Positions 23,601 through 34,999 of a stretch of DNA of 64,000 nt are shown here, in pieces. Origin of the DNA: Adiantum capillus-veneris. Lineage: Eukaryota; Streptophyta; Polypodiopsida; Polypodiales; Pteridaceae. Made by a program: the position numbers and the translations under genes. The stretch covers positions 121,044,043-121,108,042 of the forward strand of contig CM043960.1 of assembly GCA_014529385.2 (NCBI GenBank). The letters are read 5' to 3'. The notes below the pieces were generated by a model. That model was not told where the DNA came from and did no database searches. It saw nothing but the letters and a program-made list of their open reading frames with translations. Position 1 is the stretch's first letter. Each line of letters begins with the position of its first letter.

Positions 23601-24465
23601 ATGCTTCTAAAAGACTTTAACATGGCGTCAAAGATTGACAAATTTAATGGAACCGGCTTCCACACCTGGCAAGTTAAAGTTAAAGGTTATCTAATGCGGA
23701 AAAACCTACGAAACATGGTCAAGCCTCTCGCAACCGACGAAGCAGGCACTACATCTGCAGTAACTCGAGCCCTCTTTGCCGAGCAACAGAGGAAAGACGA
23801 ACAAGCTTTTGGTATCATTCTAACTTCCTTAGAAGACGAATTTATTCATTATTTGGATGATGTTGATTCTTCAAGTGCTACATGGATAGAGTTAGAGAAA
23901 CTTTTTGGTGCCAAAGCTAAGTATTCCAAAATGAGTTTAAAAATGGAATTGTATTCTCTTCGCATGCGTGAAGATGAAAACATTGCACCTTTGGCTAATA
24001 GATTGAAGAGTATTAAAATCAACTTGTTTATGCCAAAGCCCCAATACCAGAAGAAGATCTCATAGCCATTTTGTTAAAAAGTTTGACTGACAAATTTTAT
24101 CAGATTGTTACTGTTTTAAAGGAGAAAGATTCGTTGCCCTCCTTGGATGGTATCATCAATTCATTGCAGGAAGAAGAACGCAGGGTACCTAGTACCAATT
24201 CTACTATTTTTCCCAGTGCATATACAATCTCTGATGCAATATCCCCCATCAGTTCTTCTGATACTTCCAATGCATATGTAGTCGCTATATGTGCTGCTAC
24301 CTCATTTTCATCTTGACCATTTAGTGGAACTAGATCTTGTGCCATTTGTGGGCGTAACAATCATCAGACAAAAGACTATTTCAAGAAGAATCCTTGTGTT
24401 CACTGTGTTAAAACAAATCATCCATCAAACAGATGTTTCAAAAAGGTAAAAATCAAATTCATATG
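23601..24465 (+). pseudogene. Copia gag with two zinc knuckles
   Basis: Nucleocapsid protein of a Ty1/copia element. The ORF opens at 23,601 (a better start is the inner ATG of MASKIDKFNGTGFHTWQVKV). It has the usual FNGTGFHTWQVKVKGYL entry, IGIILTSL-like helices and ATWIELEKLFGAKAKYSK. A frameshift near 24,040-24,065 and a TGA near 24,314 interrupt it. Two knuckles follow at 24,336-24,455: CAICGRNNHQTKDY, in which the last Cys is Tyr, and an intact CVHCVKTNHPSNRC. Pol is missing after the second knuckle. Confidence 0.75.
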
Positions 24466-24873
24466 ATTGAGGGAGACACCAAGCTTGCAATATATTCTGT
24501 TGATAATGATGTTCTTTAGTTAAACTTTTTCCATGTTTTTTAGTCAAAATAAATTGTACGGGCTCTAGACACTGCCACGCATGAGTGGTAAGACCTCCCA
24601 AAATTATCAGATTTTGTTCTCAAGTCCCATTTTTGTTATCACTTCTCATGAGGTTACTGGGTACACCTCAAACCCAAGGTTTGGCAGTGAACCAAAAACT
24701 CCATTTTTGGTAGCTAATTTTTTGACCTTCACCCTATCTGTTCAAGGGGGGGCTCTACATCATAGCACCAGGTTATGGATACACCAAAAATCCTTGGTTG
24801 TGAGAGAACCTAAAACTCACGGTTGTCGAGTATACCAAAAACTCGAGGTATCATGAGAGGGTCTGTCTAGTTC

Positions 24874-24890
24874 GGGCTTGAGGGGGGGAT
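24874..24890 (+). other. Polypurine tract of the gag-only Copia
   Basis: GGGCTTGAGGGGGGGAT directly before the 3' LTR. The same tract is found antisense at 58,339-58,352. Confidence 0.8.
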
Positions 24891-25259
<369 letters not shown>

Positions 25260-25505
25260 CCATATGACCCAGGTGGTGTTCATTATGGTTTATGGGCCAA
25301 TTCCTACTTATGTTCTGCTAGTAAGAAATTCTTATATTTTCCTTATAATCCGAGAGGAGGGTATCTTCTAATGAAGCCATAGGTTGAATTTTTTTTCAAA
25401 GCATGTACACAGTGGGGTAGTAGATATGTGTTTACAGGTTTATGTTTCCAATTTAAAATAAAGATTGGCACATACTAGAGGATGTGCAAGTTTAAAGGGG
25501 GTGGA

Positions 25506-26885
25506 TGCCGTGCCGCTTTACGGACACGGGGTGAAAGACGAGGTTCTACCTACATTTTCAAGGTTTTGCCAAACTGATTTGGGGCCAGTTTTTTGCCATG
25601 ATATCAGGAGATGATTGCAATGTATGCATTATGTGGGTTTTGTAGATCAAAAGTGCCTCAAAGTGAGCCAATTGGGCTGACAGGTGAAGATTGAACGATG
25701 GGCTGGTTTTCTACTTACACATGTAGAGCTTGAAGTGTTAAGTAAGCAGGTCCAGACGGCTTGTCAAACAGAGCTGCGATGCCCAAGATATTGAAGTATG
25801 AATGTGCAGTGCATTGCAGATTCTTGCCGGGCAGGGCAGCCGGGGGACAGGTGGCCCAAGTGGATGTTGGTGTATAGACTCATAGTGCTTGATTTATGGA
25901 GCTTGCTGGTCTTTTCAGATCGGCAATGTGAGTTCCGGATGTCAAGTTATTAGCAGTCAAAGTTTTGCCAGGGGCCAAGTTTGTGTCAATTTGCCCGCTT
26001 TGGAAAGTGTGCCTATAAAGGTTTTGGAGCTTGGTGTAGTCTACAGGGGTAGTCCACAGCATATGAAGCTAGTAGGAAGAAACAACATGTTAATCAAAGC
26101 CTGGAGCGCCCAGTTATGGCTTGTCAAATTTTGGACAGTTACTCGAGGGAAGGTTGCTGATGATTTTCAAGTTTTTGATCAGTTCTGTTGGAGGGCCAAA
26201 CAAAGTCCGAGGGTAGTGGATTTTGCACTGATCAAGGTCTAGTTGAAGGCTTTTGGGTGGGTTTTTTTTGGTCCGACAATTGGCCTTGTGAGCAGCCACC
26301 ACTGGCAAAGCTTCAAACTGAGGGGAAAAACAAAAAGAAAAAGATATTTTAGAGGCCTTTGGAAAATTAGAGGCACGAGGAGCTGCCACGTGGCTTTTGA
26401 TTAGGCCCATATGTGCAGTGAAAGGCGGATGCGAAAGGATTTATAGCCTAAGACGTGCGCTCTCATCGGGTATCCAGTTGGGGTGAAGGTTTGGCTCGCA
26501 CTGTGGCTATGGAGGGGGCGTCGGTTGGCACTGCGTGAGCTTGTACAGGCGCACCTGGTTCTTGTTTTGGTTGAAGGTGATAACGAAGGCAACACGATGG
26601 TGGCCAGTGGCCGATGGCTGGCGGAACTGATTGCTCCTATAGCTAATGAGGTGGCACCCTATAACGGTTATTCCCACGCCACTGGCCCCCCATCTTTTGA
26701 AGTGTAAAAACACCCCCCCAATAGCGAGGTCGCTATTGCTTGCTTAGGCGAGGGGTATCATGGCAGATTGCAGAAGAGAGGGAAAGAGAGTCCCGAGGCC
26801 AACCAAGGGGGGGAAATCCTGTGGAAGCCATCCGAGGAGGTATCCCATAGCAATGAGATAGAGGGCCACAAAGGCCAGTGAAGGG

Positions 26886-26940
<55 letters not shown>

Positions 26941-27190
26941 TTACAGTGTATCTGTTGTACCGCAACTCTTGGGTTTGGAAGCTTTGTTTCTTCATTGTAT
27001 CAATAAATATTGCTCTTATTTGCAGTTTTCTCTCTCAACTCTCTTGAATCTTTAGTATTATGTGCAGTAAACTATTACTTACATATATATGCACTCTATT
27101 ATCTTAATTTGAATGCCTGTTAAGCTCCTGTCTACAGCCAGAGGCCCGGTGCTTTCCCAGTTCAACACTGGAGAACCGCACACTCCAACA
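25506..27190 (+). repeat. 3' LTR of the long-LTR element
   Basis: Matches the 5' LTR at both ends but lacks the segment equal to about 20,445-20,926, which includes the TATA box. A (GA)n run at 26,891-26,935 marks the scar. An AATAAA at 27,002-27,007 could be its polyadenylation signal. Confidence 0.6.
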
Positions 27191-27199
27191 ATGTCGCTT

Positions 27200-27790
27200 A
27201 TAGACAGACACTATCTGAACCAATGCCTCTGGTGATTCCTATTGACAGGGCCCCCATAAAACCTTCCACAGAAAGATTTTCATTGACATTGGCCATTGCA
27301 GGACCCAAGAGGTTATTTGTGATCACCACCCATCTTGACTCTAGCCAGTGCTTTCCCCATTTCTTGTTCAGTGGGGAGAACCAATCAATTGACATCATTA
27401 GAGTGTGATAAATAGCCTTGGTTTGAGGTTTAAAGAAGTGTCTGTCGTTCGGCTATTGCCATGCTTTCCACTTGAGCTTGGACACACACACATGCATATA
27501 GTAGTTGTCGATCCCCTCTACTATTTTGTTGATCATTAGACTTTCAATACCGTTGAGGTGAATTGGGTAGCTAGCTGCTATGGCTCTTTCCATCTCCAGC
27601 TATCACTACCCCAAAAATGGGCCACCTTACTGAGCCCTTTGTTGTTTATTTTTCTAGAAATTTCTCTCCAAAATGGGTTCAAGAGGATGATTCCTGGATT
27701 AGAAAGCCAGGGAGATTGTTGGAAGATGCAACTGACGAGCCCCCTCCTAGTCAACCAAAACTTGTTGAAGCCACAATTTTGATGTATTCT
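27200..27790 (-). pseudogene. LINE ORF2 fragment (region between RT and zf-RVT)
   Basis: On the minus strand WLSNPGIILLNPFWREI, KINNKGLSKVAHFWG, LNGIESLMINKIVEGID, TLMMSIDWFSPLNKKWGKHW and NNLLGPAMANVNENLS follow each other with single stops (about 27,575 and 27,470). This wording is typical of the stretch between the RT domain and zf-RVT in plant LINEs. The fragment ends next to the 3' LTR at 27,190. I infer that the LTR element inserted in or beside it. Confidence 0.5.
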
Positions 27791-28725
27791 ATCATATTCT
27801 TTTGAGAAGCCTTGTAAATGAGTGAGTGTATGTATTTTGATCCAAAAGATGTACACTCTTACCTGTATTATTTGATCATGTACCAAAAGCCATGTGAGCC
27901 AGTCATTAGACATTTTGAAAATCCCTAGGTATAAAGCTCAAAAACCTTAGTTTGAACACACCTTGTAACTATATCTTTTGGAGAAATAGAAGAGCTTTTG
28001 TTGTACGACTGTCAAGTGACTACTCAGGTCCAACTTGTAACTCATTTTTCTCTTGATTTGGTGATCCAAATTTAGTTTTTAGAATTGCATTGTGTTCCTT
28101 GTGTCTTGCTCTTTTAATTAAGTATAAGGATTTTCAATTTTTTTGTAGTTTGCAACTACCCGTCAGTGAGCCTTATCCGCATATTTGAGTGCTTAAATCA
28201 CTATTTTTTGACATTTTGATTATAGGAGAGTGTTATTACACCTTAGGGCGACCCGTTAATACTGTTCTATTGTAGTTTTTATGACTAGGTACATGATGTA
28301 TCTTGATTTTGGTACCTTGTCAGATGGCCACCATAATTTATAGAATTGTGCCTTGAGACCTAGTTTAACTTCCCATAAAGTTTTGCGATGATCCGAGTCC
28401 GTTTAGTCAATGAAATGACATGATGACCTAAAGCGGTGAGATAGGGGACATAAGCAAAATTTCTGATCAAAGAGTGGTGGTTAGCTTATTGAACTGATGT
28501 GTTTTCTTGCTAGGTTCACTTCTTAAGGATTGACAACCTCAAAGAGTCACCGTGTCCCATTCGAGTCGGTATCCTAAGTATTGACATATTATGTTAGTGC
28601 CAGATAGCTATGCTACAGACGTCCATCGTGGCGACTCCCTAAAATTGGTTCCATTTTCGGGGAATGATCCTTAGGTAGTGAATGACCTAGTACGTATTTA
28701 GGGCCTTTTTTTTCAAAGATTTGTT
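27779..28725 (+). mobile_element. LTR remnant with primer site
   Basis: The segment ends in CA at 28,625, followed by CGTGGCGACTCC, a TGGCGACTCC-type plant gypsy primer site, and about 100 bases of leader. The 5' edge is uncertain; a TG at 27,779, just after the LINE-like sequence, is a candidate. No coding is present in 27,914-28,725. The second LTR is not in the window. Confidence 0.35.
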
Positions 28726-28739
28726 ATCCATTCCGTTTA

Positions 28740-29819
28740 CACTTTAGCGGTAAAGCAGCTCTACGTGTGTTTAGAGCTTGATAGAGTCTGGAGTCGAGGG
28801 ACCGGCTACTTGGGCACTTCTGGGACAGTGGCAAGTTGGAAAATCATTGACCTTCTAGTTACCCAGTACCAACTCAATAGCTTGGAGGTCTTGCTTGTCC
28901 ACAAAGTGATGAAGGAGCTTGAAAATTTAGTGATGTCAATCTGTGATTCAGTGTTTGACTGGAATGCTTGGAAATGGCTCGGAAGCAGTCTCTTAGGGAA
29001 ACCCCATCTTAAAAGCATTTATCAGACAATGATGCATAAGAAGAATTGGTCTAGCCCCCTAAACAATCTATGGAAAAAGCAACGGCCAAAGGAAAGGTGG
29101 ATGCAAGTAATGGAGTACATATGGAAGCCAAAGGTTCCGCAGCACATAAAGGTGCTCTAACGACGGGGGTGAAGATTCAAGATAGAGGATTCGGGTTAGA
29201 TCGATGCTTGGGGTGCAGGATGGCTAGAGAAGATCTGGCACACCTATTCATGGACTGCCCAACTATTAAAGGCCTCGCAGGGAAAATATGCAAGTGGGTC
29301 CAAAGAACATGGAAAATTAGTTTCTTCAAGATTGACCTATTCCTTGGAGGCAAGAATTTAGGAAGTCTTGCCCTCCTCATCAACACTCAAATCGTCAGAT
29401 ACTTCTTCTTACATAATGTATGGTACACAAGGAGCTGCCGTGTGTTTGAAGGAGGTTCTAAGGTGGCAAGCTTCACAAAAATTACTCGAGAAAGCAAAGT
29501 GCTAATATGGACGCTCGGGCGCAAGCGACACTCGGAGGATTGGTTTAGGACTACTTGTGCCTTGTTGTCAACATATGGAATGCTTAGGACGGGGGAAAAT
29601 CTTGGCCATCAATAAATAAAAGATATCAAAAGGACAACTTTATGGACCCTGTGTATCGAGAGCAAGTGGCGGGTTGGTGGGGGTGGCTGCCCTAATAGCC
29701 AATGTAATTATAGTCCCTCGATGATGTCATGGCTCAACAAGAGCATGACAAGACCTTGCAATTTTTTGGGTTGTTCAATATAATTCACTCACAATTGTGA
29801 GTTTTGCCAAAAAAAAAAA
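28740..29819 (+). mobile_element. 5'-truncated LINE 3' end (zf-RVT and poly(A))
   Basis: The plus-strand frame from 28,765 has SLLGKPHLKSIYQTM, then RWMQVMEYIWKPKVPQH. After a frameshift near 29,160 comes the zf-RVT core CLGCRMAREDLAHLFMDCP, with the same C-terminal sequence as at 17.3 kb and a stop at 29,615. A 3' UTR ends in A11 at 29,809-29,819. It is the same LINE family as 17,117-17,886, in opposite orientation. Confidence 0.75.
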
Positions 29820-30427
29820 GGTTGAAACCTTGCAAGGTGGAATGGGAAACTGGAAAGGCCTGAAAGAAAATTAAGAATCTTTTCAAAACATTTCAAGCAC
29901 ATAAGTGAAGAGTGAAGGGTAAGTAAATCAAACAAAAAACCCCAAAAATGAAAAGTCTTAGGAAATGAAAAGCCCATTAAAATGGAAAGTCAAAATCTTT
30001 TTTATCTCCGTATACAAGAAGTGGTCAAGTGCATTTCTTCTCCATTACTTTTTTTTAGCATTTTCTTCTCTTTATAATTTTTTTTGCACTAGGCTATGTA
30101 GTTGAGTTTTTTTTGCGTTGTGTAAGGTCGCTATTTTTTTAAAAAAATTATATCAATAGGATTCTTCTATGTAGGTTTAGTGTAATCCCACCAAAATTAC
30201 ACTAAACCTAAGGCTTTTTGAATTTTTTGGATCTTTGAGTTTTTTACTTCTAATTTTTTGGAGCCATCTATACTAAGGATAATAGGGGAGGGAATTTCGG
30301 CTCCCTCCCTGCCACATGTCATCTCTTGAAGACTCAGGTGGGCTCACGATGAAGATTCAAAAAAATAACAGAAAAATCTCCGCCAACCGCCTCTTGAGTA
30401 AGCGCGCTTGGCGAAGCTGATCAAAAC
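29820..30427. other. Intergenic with a 15-base perfect hairpin
   Basis: AT-rich, no coding. At 30,172-30,186 and 30,196-30,210 two 15-base arms (TAGGTTTAGTGTAAT and its complement) enclose a 9-base loop. The rest shows only T and A runs. Confidence 0.6.
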
Positions 30428-30431
30428 GGGC

Positions 30432-30434
<3 letters not shown>

Positions 30435-30484
<50 letters not shown>

Positions 30485-30581
30485 GAATTTTGTGGCCACC
30501 ATCTCTGCGGCTCATTGCCATCACTCTCATTGCCACCTTCCCCCTTCCTCATCGCACTCTTGCGGGCTCATCATCATCATC

Positions 30582-30617
<36 letters not shown>
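30435..30617. repeat. (GA)n tracts
   Basis: GA runs at about 30,435-30,481 and 30,589-30,617, separated by the start of the CATCAT minisatellite. Confidence 0.9.
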
Positions 30618-30620
<3 letters not shown>

Positions 30621-30872
30621 CTTTGCGGACTCATCATCACCATCAAACCTGCTCCTATCTTTGCGGGCTCGTCATCATCATCAAAGCTGCTCCTGCGGCT
30701 CAGAACCGTCGGCTACTGCAGCTCACCCTACCCGGCTATTGCAACTCACCCTACTACGCAGGCTCATCATCATCATCAAACCTGCTCCTGTCTCTGCGGG
30801 CTCATCATCATCATCAAAGCTGCTCCTGCAGCATTGCACTCCTACCTCATCACACTCCATCACCGGCTACTG
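30555..30872. repeat. Degenerate CATCAT/CTGCTCCTG minisatellite
   Basis: The block GCGGGCTCATCATCATCAT, followed by AAACCTGCTCCTG or AAGCTGCTCCTG, returns about six times, with GGCTACTGCAGCTCACCCTA blocks between. Period is roughly 55-70 bases. The histidine/serine-rich ORFs crossing it are repeat translations. Confidence 0.7.
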
Positions 30873-30909
30873 TGTAGGTTTCCTCTCTCTTGAATGAACG
30901 AACAAATGA

Positions 30910-30913
<4 letters not shown>

Positions 30914-30997
<84 letters not shown>
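30914..30997. repeat. (TG)n(AG)n compound microsatellite
   Basis: TG run at 30,914-30,978 passing directly into AG. It sits just upstream of a PPR fragment. Confidence 0.95.
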
Positions 30998-30999
30998 CG

Positions 31000-31660
31000 C
31001 ATCTTGAAGACACCGGTGAGGGTCAGGGAGCTCCAGGCATATTTTAACAGTTGCAGAGAAAGCATCTCTCCAAATGCAATCACGTACGCTTTCACCTTGA
31101 AGGCATGTGGCACTTCGTAAAGCACAAAAAGTGCTTGAGGAGCTTCCTATCTGGGATGTCGTCTCTTGGAATGCACGGATTGCAGGATATGCCCAACTTG
31201 GGTTGCACCAAGAAGCTCCATGCTGTTTTTTGTGGATGCGAAGCCAGGGTGTCTCGCTACATGCAATCACATATGCTTGCATTTTGAAGGCAACAGTGAG
31301 GGTCAGGAAAGCTTTGTGCTATTTTCAGTAGTGCATAGGGTGGGCATCACATATGCTTGCACCTTGAAGGCATGTGGCATTACGCAAGATATTGATATGT
31401 GAAGCTAGGGTGTCTTGCTAGATGTAACAATCACATATGCTTGCATCTTGAAGGCAACAGTGAGGGTCATGAAAGCTTTGAGTTGTTTTCACCAAGTGCA
31501 AAGGGTGGGCATCACATATGCTTGCACCTTGAAGGCATGTGGCATTACACAAAATATTGATATGCGCATGTGAAACCACAATGATATTGTTAGTCAGGGG
31601 TTGTTGAAAGAACGCGTCATGCTTGGCACTGCCTTGTTGGTCGACGTGAAGCAAGGGTGT
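31000..31660 (+). pseudogene. Degenerate PPR-protein fragment
   Basis: Pentatricopeptide-repeat proteins bind organelle RNA. Here single modules are readable in shifting frames: SISPNAITYAFTLKACG (31,065-31,115), ELPIWDVVSWNARIAGYAQL (31,141-31,200), VSLHAITYACILKATVRVRK (31,248-31,310) and two copies of GITYACTLKACGIT (about 31,345 and 31,510). A degraded QGLLKERVMLGTALVDV segment ends at about 31,650. Stops and frame changes occur between every pair of modules. A shorter relic with HTLTC and GQGSLGYFQQ recurs at 31,840-31,945. It is a pseudogene or a captured fragment, not a working PPR gene. Confidence 0.7.
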
Positions 31661-31664
31661 CTCT

Positions 31665-31666
<2 letters not shown>

Positions 31667-31735
<69 letters not shown>

Positions 31736-31795
31736 TGAGAGAGAGAGAGAGAGAGAGAGAAAGAGGGGGGGAGAGAGAGAATTGACTGCATCTCT
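31667..31795. repeat. (GT)n(GA)n compound microsatellite
   Basis: GT at about 31,667-31,732, then GA to about 31,760 with G-rich interruptions. It splits the PPR relic from its 3' continuation. Confidence 0.95.
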
Positions 31796-31945
31796 CTCTC
31801 ACACACACATGGCCCAATTTGGCAAAGAACTTCTAGGTTTTTTTTGATAGATGCGAAGCGATGGTGTCTCGAGATGTAATCACATACGCTTACATGTTGG
31901 AGGCAACTGTGAGGTCAGGGAAGTCTAGGCTATTTTCAGCAGATG

Positions 31946-32713
31946 TAGAGAAAAAAGACCAGTTAATATCCATTTGAGAAAAAAACCAGCAGTCAACGGC
32001 CAGGACTTGTTATTGAATTAAAGGTTCCAAATGGCTAGTAGAAATCAGTGTGTATGCTGACTAGGTGAACAGCAATAGGAAACTTTCATTAATAATCTCT
32101 GTTAGTGAAGTAAAAAATCCAAATACATTTGAAAACCGGCTATCATCCACTCTCCTGTATATGTTGCCATTCATTTACACTTTGTTTTTTAACTTACCAA
32201 GGTACCCGAACTTTCAGGCTCACTTTTTTGTTTATTTTTAAGTTTAACTTAATTTACAAAATTCCAGTATTCAATCCGAGCCATGATGTACACCCTACGA
32301 CAGTGTTAACCTCCTTTTGGGAAGTAAACAAAACACATAGAAATCCAAATTTTCATTTAGACATCATGCCCTAGTAATTAGTACATTCATCATGAGCATA
32401 CCATCACACATGGCAGTAATCCCAGCTAAACAACAGTTTTCCGAACTCAGCCATTATTTGCCACTCACTTCATAAGCGAATCCAAGCTTCCTTTTTGTTC
32501 TTTAAGTAAACCATGGTGAAATTCCCAATGCTTCATAGCAATATGAGAAAACATATCATAAATAAGAACGAAAAAACTATACAGTGCCTGGTTTTTTTTC
32601 CAAAAAAACAATTTTTTAGAAAGTTTCAAAAATTCCATTTAGCAGAAAAACACGCTACAGCCAGATCATCTGGCTATACAACAGTTCAAAGAGCAGAACG
32701 GATTTAAGTTAAC
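31946..32713. other. AT-rich stretch, possibly intronic
   Basis: No ORF with recognisable content on either strand. If the minus-strand exon at 32,714-32,770 is real, this would be its first intron. I see no clear acceptor and second exon. Confidence 0.4.
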
Positions 32714-32770
32714 CTGTAGATTAGGAGCCGAGGGAACCTCCACGATCGTTTTTTCATATTTTTTCGGCAT
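32714..32770 (-). CDS. Possible first coding exon of a minus-strand gene
   Basis: ATG at 32,770 opens 19 codons, MPKKYEKTIVEVPSAPNLQ, ending CTACAG directly before GTTAAC, a good splice-donor context. About 105 bases upstream is a TATA-like box. No downstream exon is recognised, so the gene product is unknown. It may be a remnant or a chance combination of signals. Confidence 0.3.
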
Positions 32771-32875
32771 GATGCGACCACAGCTTCAGCAGATACTCTC
32801 TCACACAGTAATGAACTCACACACGCAGAGAGGTGAATGCAAAAAAATGCTACTAAGTGAGTATGAGTACTCACC

Positions 32876-32886
32876 TTTATTTATAC
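32876..32886 (-). promoter_or_regulatory. TATA-like box for the minus-strand exon
   Basis: TTGTATAAATAAAGG on the minus strand, about 105 bases from the ATG at 32,770. Confidence 0.35.
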
Positions 32887-33109
32887 AAGTTGATGCCATC
32901 TACAAAAGACACGACCCACAGTAGTACCAGCCCCTCCAATCGAGGTCACATTATGCGGGCAAATCCTTAGGGATTACACCAAGCAAGAGATCCGGCAAAA
33001 TCAGGCACCATACGCGCTTATTCTGCTTACCCTAATCGGCTGCAGATACCCCCCTCACAGTACAGGCGGTAGCGTGCAGCAGGGGGCACGCTCACTCAAT
33101 GCAAGGAGT

Positions 33110-33905
33110 AAAATCCACCCACACAGTATTTCACCATTTACCCTAATAAAAGGTAAAGATAACATTAAGTTACATGCAAGGACTGGTATTGCCTGCCACC
33201 TTATGGCCCCCCAAAAAAACTAAGCATTCCCATAGTCTACACCCAGTAGGAGTTATTGCAACCGGCCTCGAATCTATTATCATATAATTCCCTGAACTTT
33301 ATGATAAGTTCTTGGCATACTAAAAGGTGAGAGATTTACCACCCTTTGGGTAGTTTTATTTAATTTTCCATTTTGGTCTCGGAGTCGTATAGTGTGTTTT
33401 AAAAGAGAAAGTGATATTTTTTTCAAAAAAAACCGAGTCCAAAGTCAATTTTCCGGAGCCACTCCAGCTACATTGCATACTTGGTGGAACAAACCTTGCT
33501 ACAGAGCATTTTCTGAACAATGAAAAGATAGTATAAGTTAAATGCACGGACAACTCATATTGTACACCACATACCTAATTTGTAATGGATAACAAACTAT
33601 TCCATAGTCAATACCTGGTCCGTAAGTTAGTTAATAATTTTATTGTATTAAGCCTCGGATGAACATACATAGCAGTTTTACACCTACTTCCCACCAACCC
33701 TATAGTAAGCTTTATGTCATTTAGCTATCACTAGGGTAAAAAATCCACCTATCATAAAGGTGAGAGTATAACCAGTTTTTGGAAAAATTTCTCTCTGGTC
33801 TAGGAGTAAAAAACCAGTGGGTCTATATAAGATGGGAGATATATTTACAAAAAACAGAGTCCAGAGTACCCTTTTCGGAGTTTAGCATCTTCAGCTAATC
33901 TGCTT
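33110..33905. repeat. Two degenerate copies of a promoter-like block
   Basis: Elements seen at 33,230-33,470 (CCATAGTCTACACC, GGTGAGAGATTTACC, GGTCTCGGAGT, ACCGAGTCCAAAGT) recur in the same order at 33,601-33,870 (CCATAGTCAATACC, GGTGAGAGTATAACC, GGTCTAGGAGT, ACAGAGTCCAGAGT). The second copy carries the TATA box of the ORF at 33,926. Confidence 0.45.
33824..33830 (+). promoter_or_regulatory. TATA-like box for the ORF at 33,926
   Basis: GTCTATATAAGATGGG, about 96 bases before the ATG. It fits a plant core promoter by sequence and distance. Confidence 0.4.
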
Positions 33906-33925
33906 ACCAGGCGATTTAATAAATT

Positions 33926-34435
33926 ATGGCATACAATCAAGAACAGGTTTTTTCCATAGCAACTGCACATCTTTATCTGTCCAGTACATCTACTCGGAGA
34001 GCAACCTTACTCCGTTACGAACTATTTTCGCAGTTAGGAACCTCAGTTTCTCAAACCAAGTGGTGGACCTATCAGGACCGAGTGACTCGAGTGACTCTTT
34101 GGGGTCGAGAGCATTTCAAAAACAATATCCGATTGCCGATGGTTGCTGAGGTACTGGGCCTAGGGCCACAGTATTATTACATAGAATATTCACTAAAGCC
34201 AGGTTTTTCAGATCGGTTATACCTGCTAGCCCAGTTTCTACCTTCTCATAAGATTTTCTTGTACCGTAGTTATGGTCATCAATTAAGAGGATATTTTAGC
34301 ATTACTCCCCGCACTCAGGAGTATGGGGTAGTCTTGGCGACTTGTATCCTACCTTTGGCCGATCGTCTAACCACATGCTTCTACTGTGACAGCTGTTTGT
34401 GTGATCATGTAATGGGCGGTATAAGAGAGACGTAG
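33926..34435 (+). CDS. Intact unrecognised ORF, 169 aa
   Basis: I do not recognise this protein. It opens MAYNQEQVFSIATAHLYLS and is rich in Tyr, Leu and Arg. It has a central stretch KWWTYQDRVTRVTLWGREHF and ends with a small Cys cluster, CFYCDSCLCDHVMGG (residues about 149-163), that could bind metal. There is no signal peptide, clear membrane segment or low complexity, so it looks like a folded protein. A TATA-like box lies 96 bases upstream. It is one of the few uninterrupted frames over 150 codons here that is neither a simple repeat nor a recognisable transposon protein. It may be an accessory ORF of an unknown element or a host gene exon. No intron signals are obvious at its end. Confidence 0.45.
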   Translation: MAYNQEQVFSIATAHLYLSSTSTRRATLLRYELFSQLGTSVSQTKWWTYQDRVTRVTLWGREHFKNNIRLPMVAEVLGLGPQYYYIEYSLKPGFSDRLYLLAQFLPSHKIFLYRSYGHQLRGYFSITPRTQEYGVVLATCILPLADRLTTCFYCDSCLCDHVMGGIRET

Positions 34436-34487
34436 ATGAAGGGCTCCTGAAATAATCATCAGCTAAGCTTTTTTGTTCAGTGAAAGA

Positions 34488-34490
<3 letters not shown>

Positions 34491-34534
<44 letters not shown>

Positions 34535-34570
34535 ACGCACACGCGTGCACGCACGTGCGTGCGTGCACGC
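34491..34570. repeat. (GT)n with a GC-rich alternating purine-pyrimidine tail
   Basis: GT run at 34,491-34,530, followed by GCGCACGCACACGCGTGCAC-type sequence to about 34,570. The tract alternates purine and pyrimidine throughout, which favours Z-DNA. Confidence 0.85.
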
Positions 34571-34999
34571 TCGGTTTCACATTATGCCCATAGGAAAGTC
34601 AACAACCTTTTGCTATGGCCATAGGATGCACACAGACTTTGGCTATTGCTCTCTCTATGGCCACCTTGCACCATAGAGAGGGAGGTATAGAAAGGTGGAT
34701 AGGAGAAAAATAGAGAGGGAGAAATAGATAGAGAGGAAAACATGTATAACCCGGTGCTAAATATATATCTTATCTTACAGTAATGGAGCAAGTGCTTACC
34801 TTTGGAGCGAATTCTTGAGAGGTGGTATTTTCTACCCCTGAGAGAGACCCAAGAAACAATTTACAAAATGCCAAGCGCGTTGCCCGAGGTGGGCATGGAC
34901 GTTCAAAGAAGCAAATTGTAAATGACTAGGTATCATCCACACAATATGCTCCAAAAGTCAAGCCTCATGTGAGAGAGAGGAGGCATCACAGGTTTCCTT

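Noticed and set aside
26401-26713. Overlapping ORFs on both strands
   Set aside because: Within the 3' LTR of the long-LTR element. Neither frame is kept in the 5' LTR.
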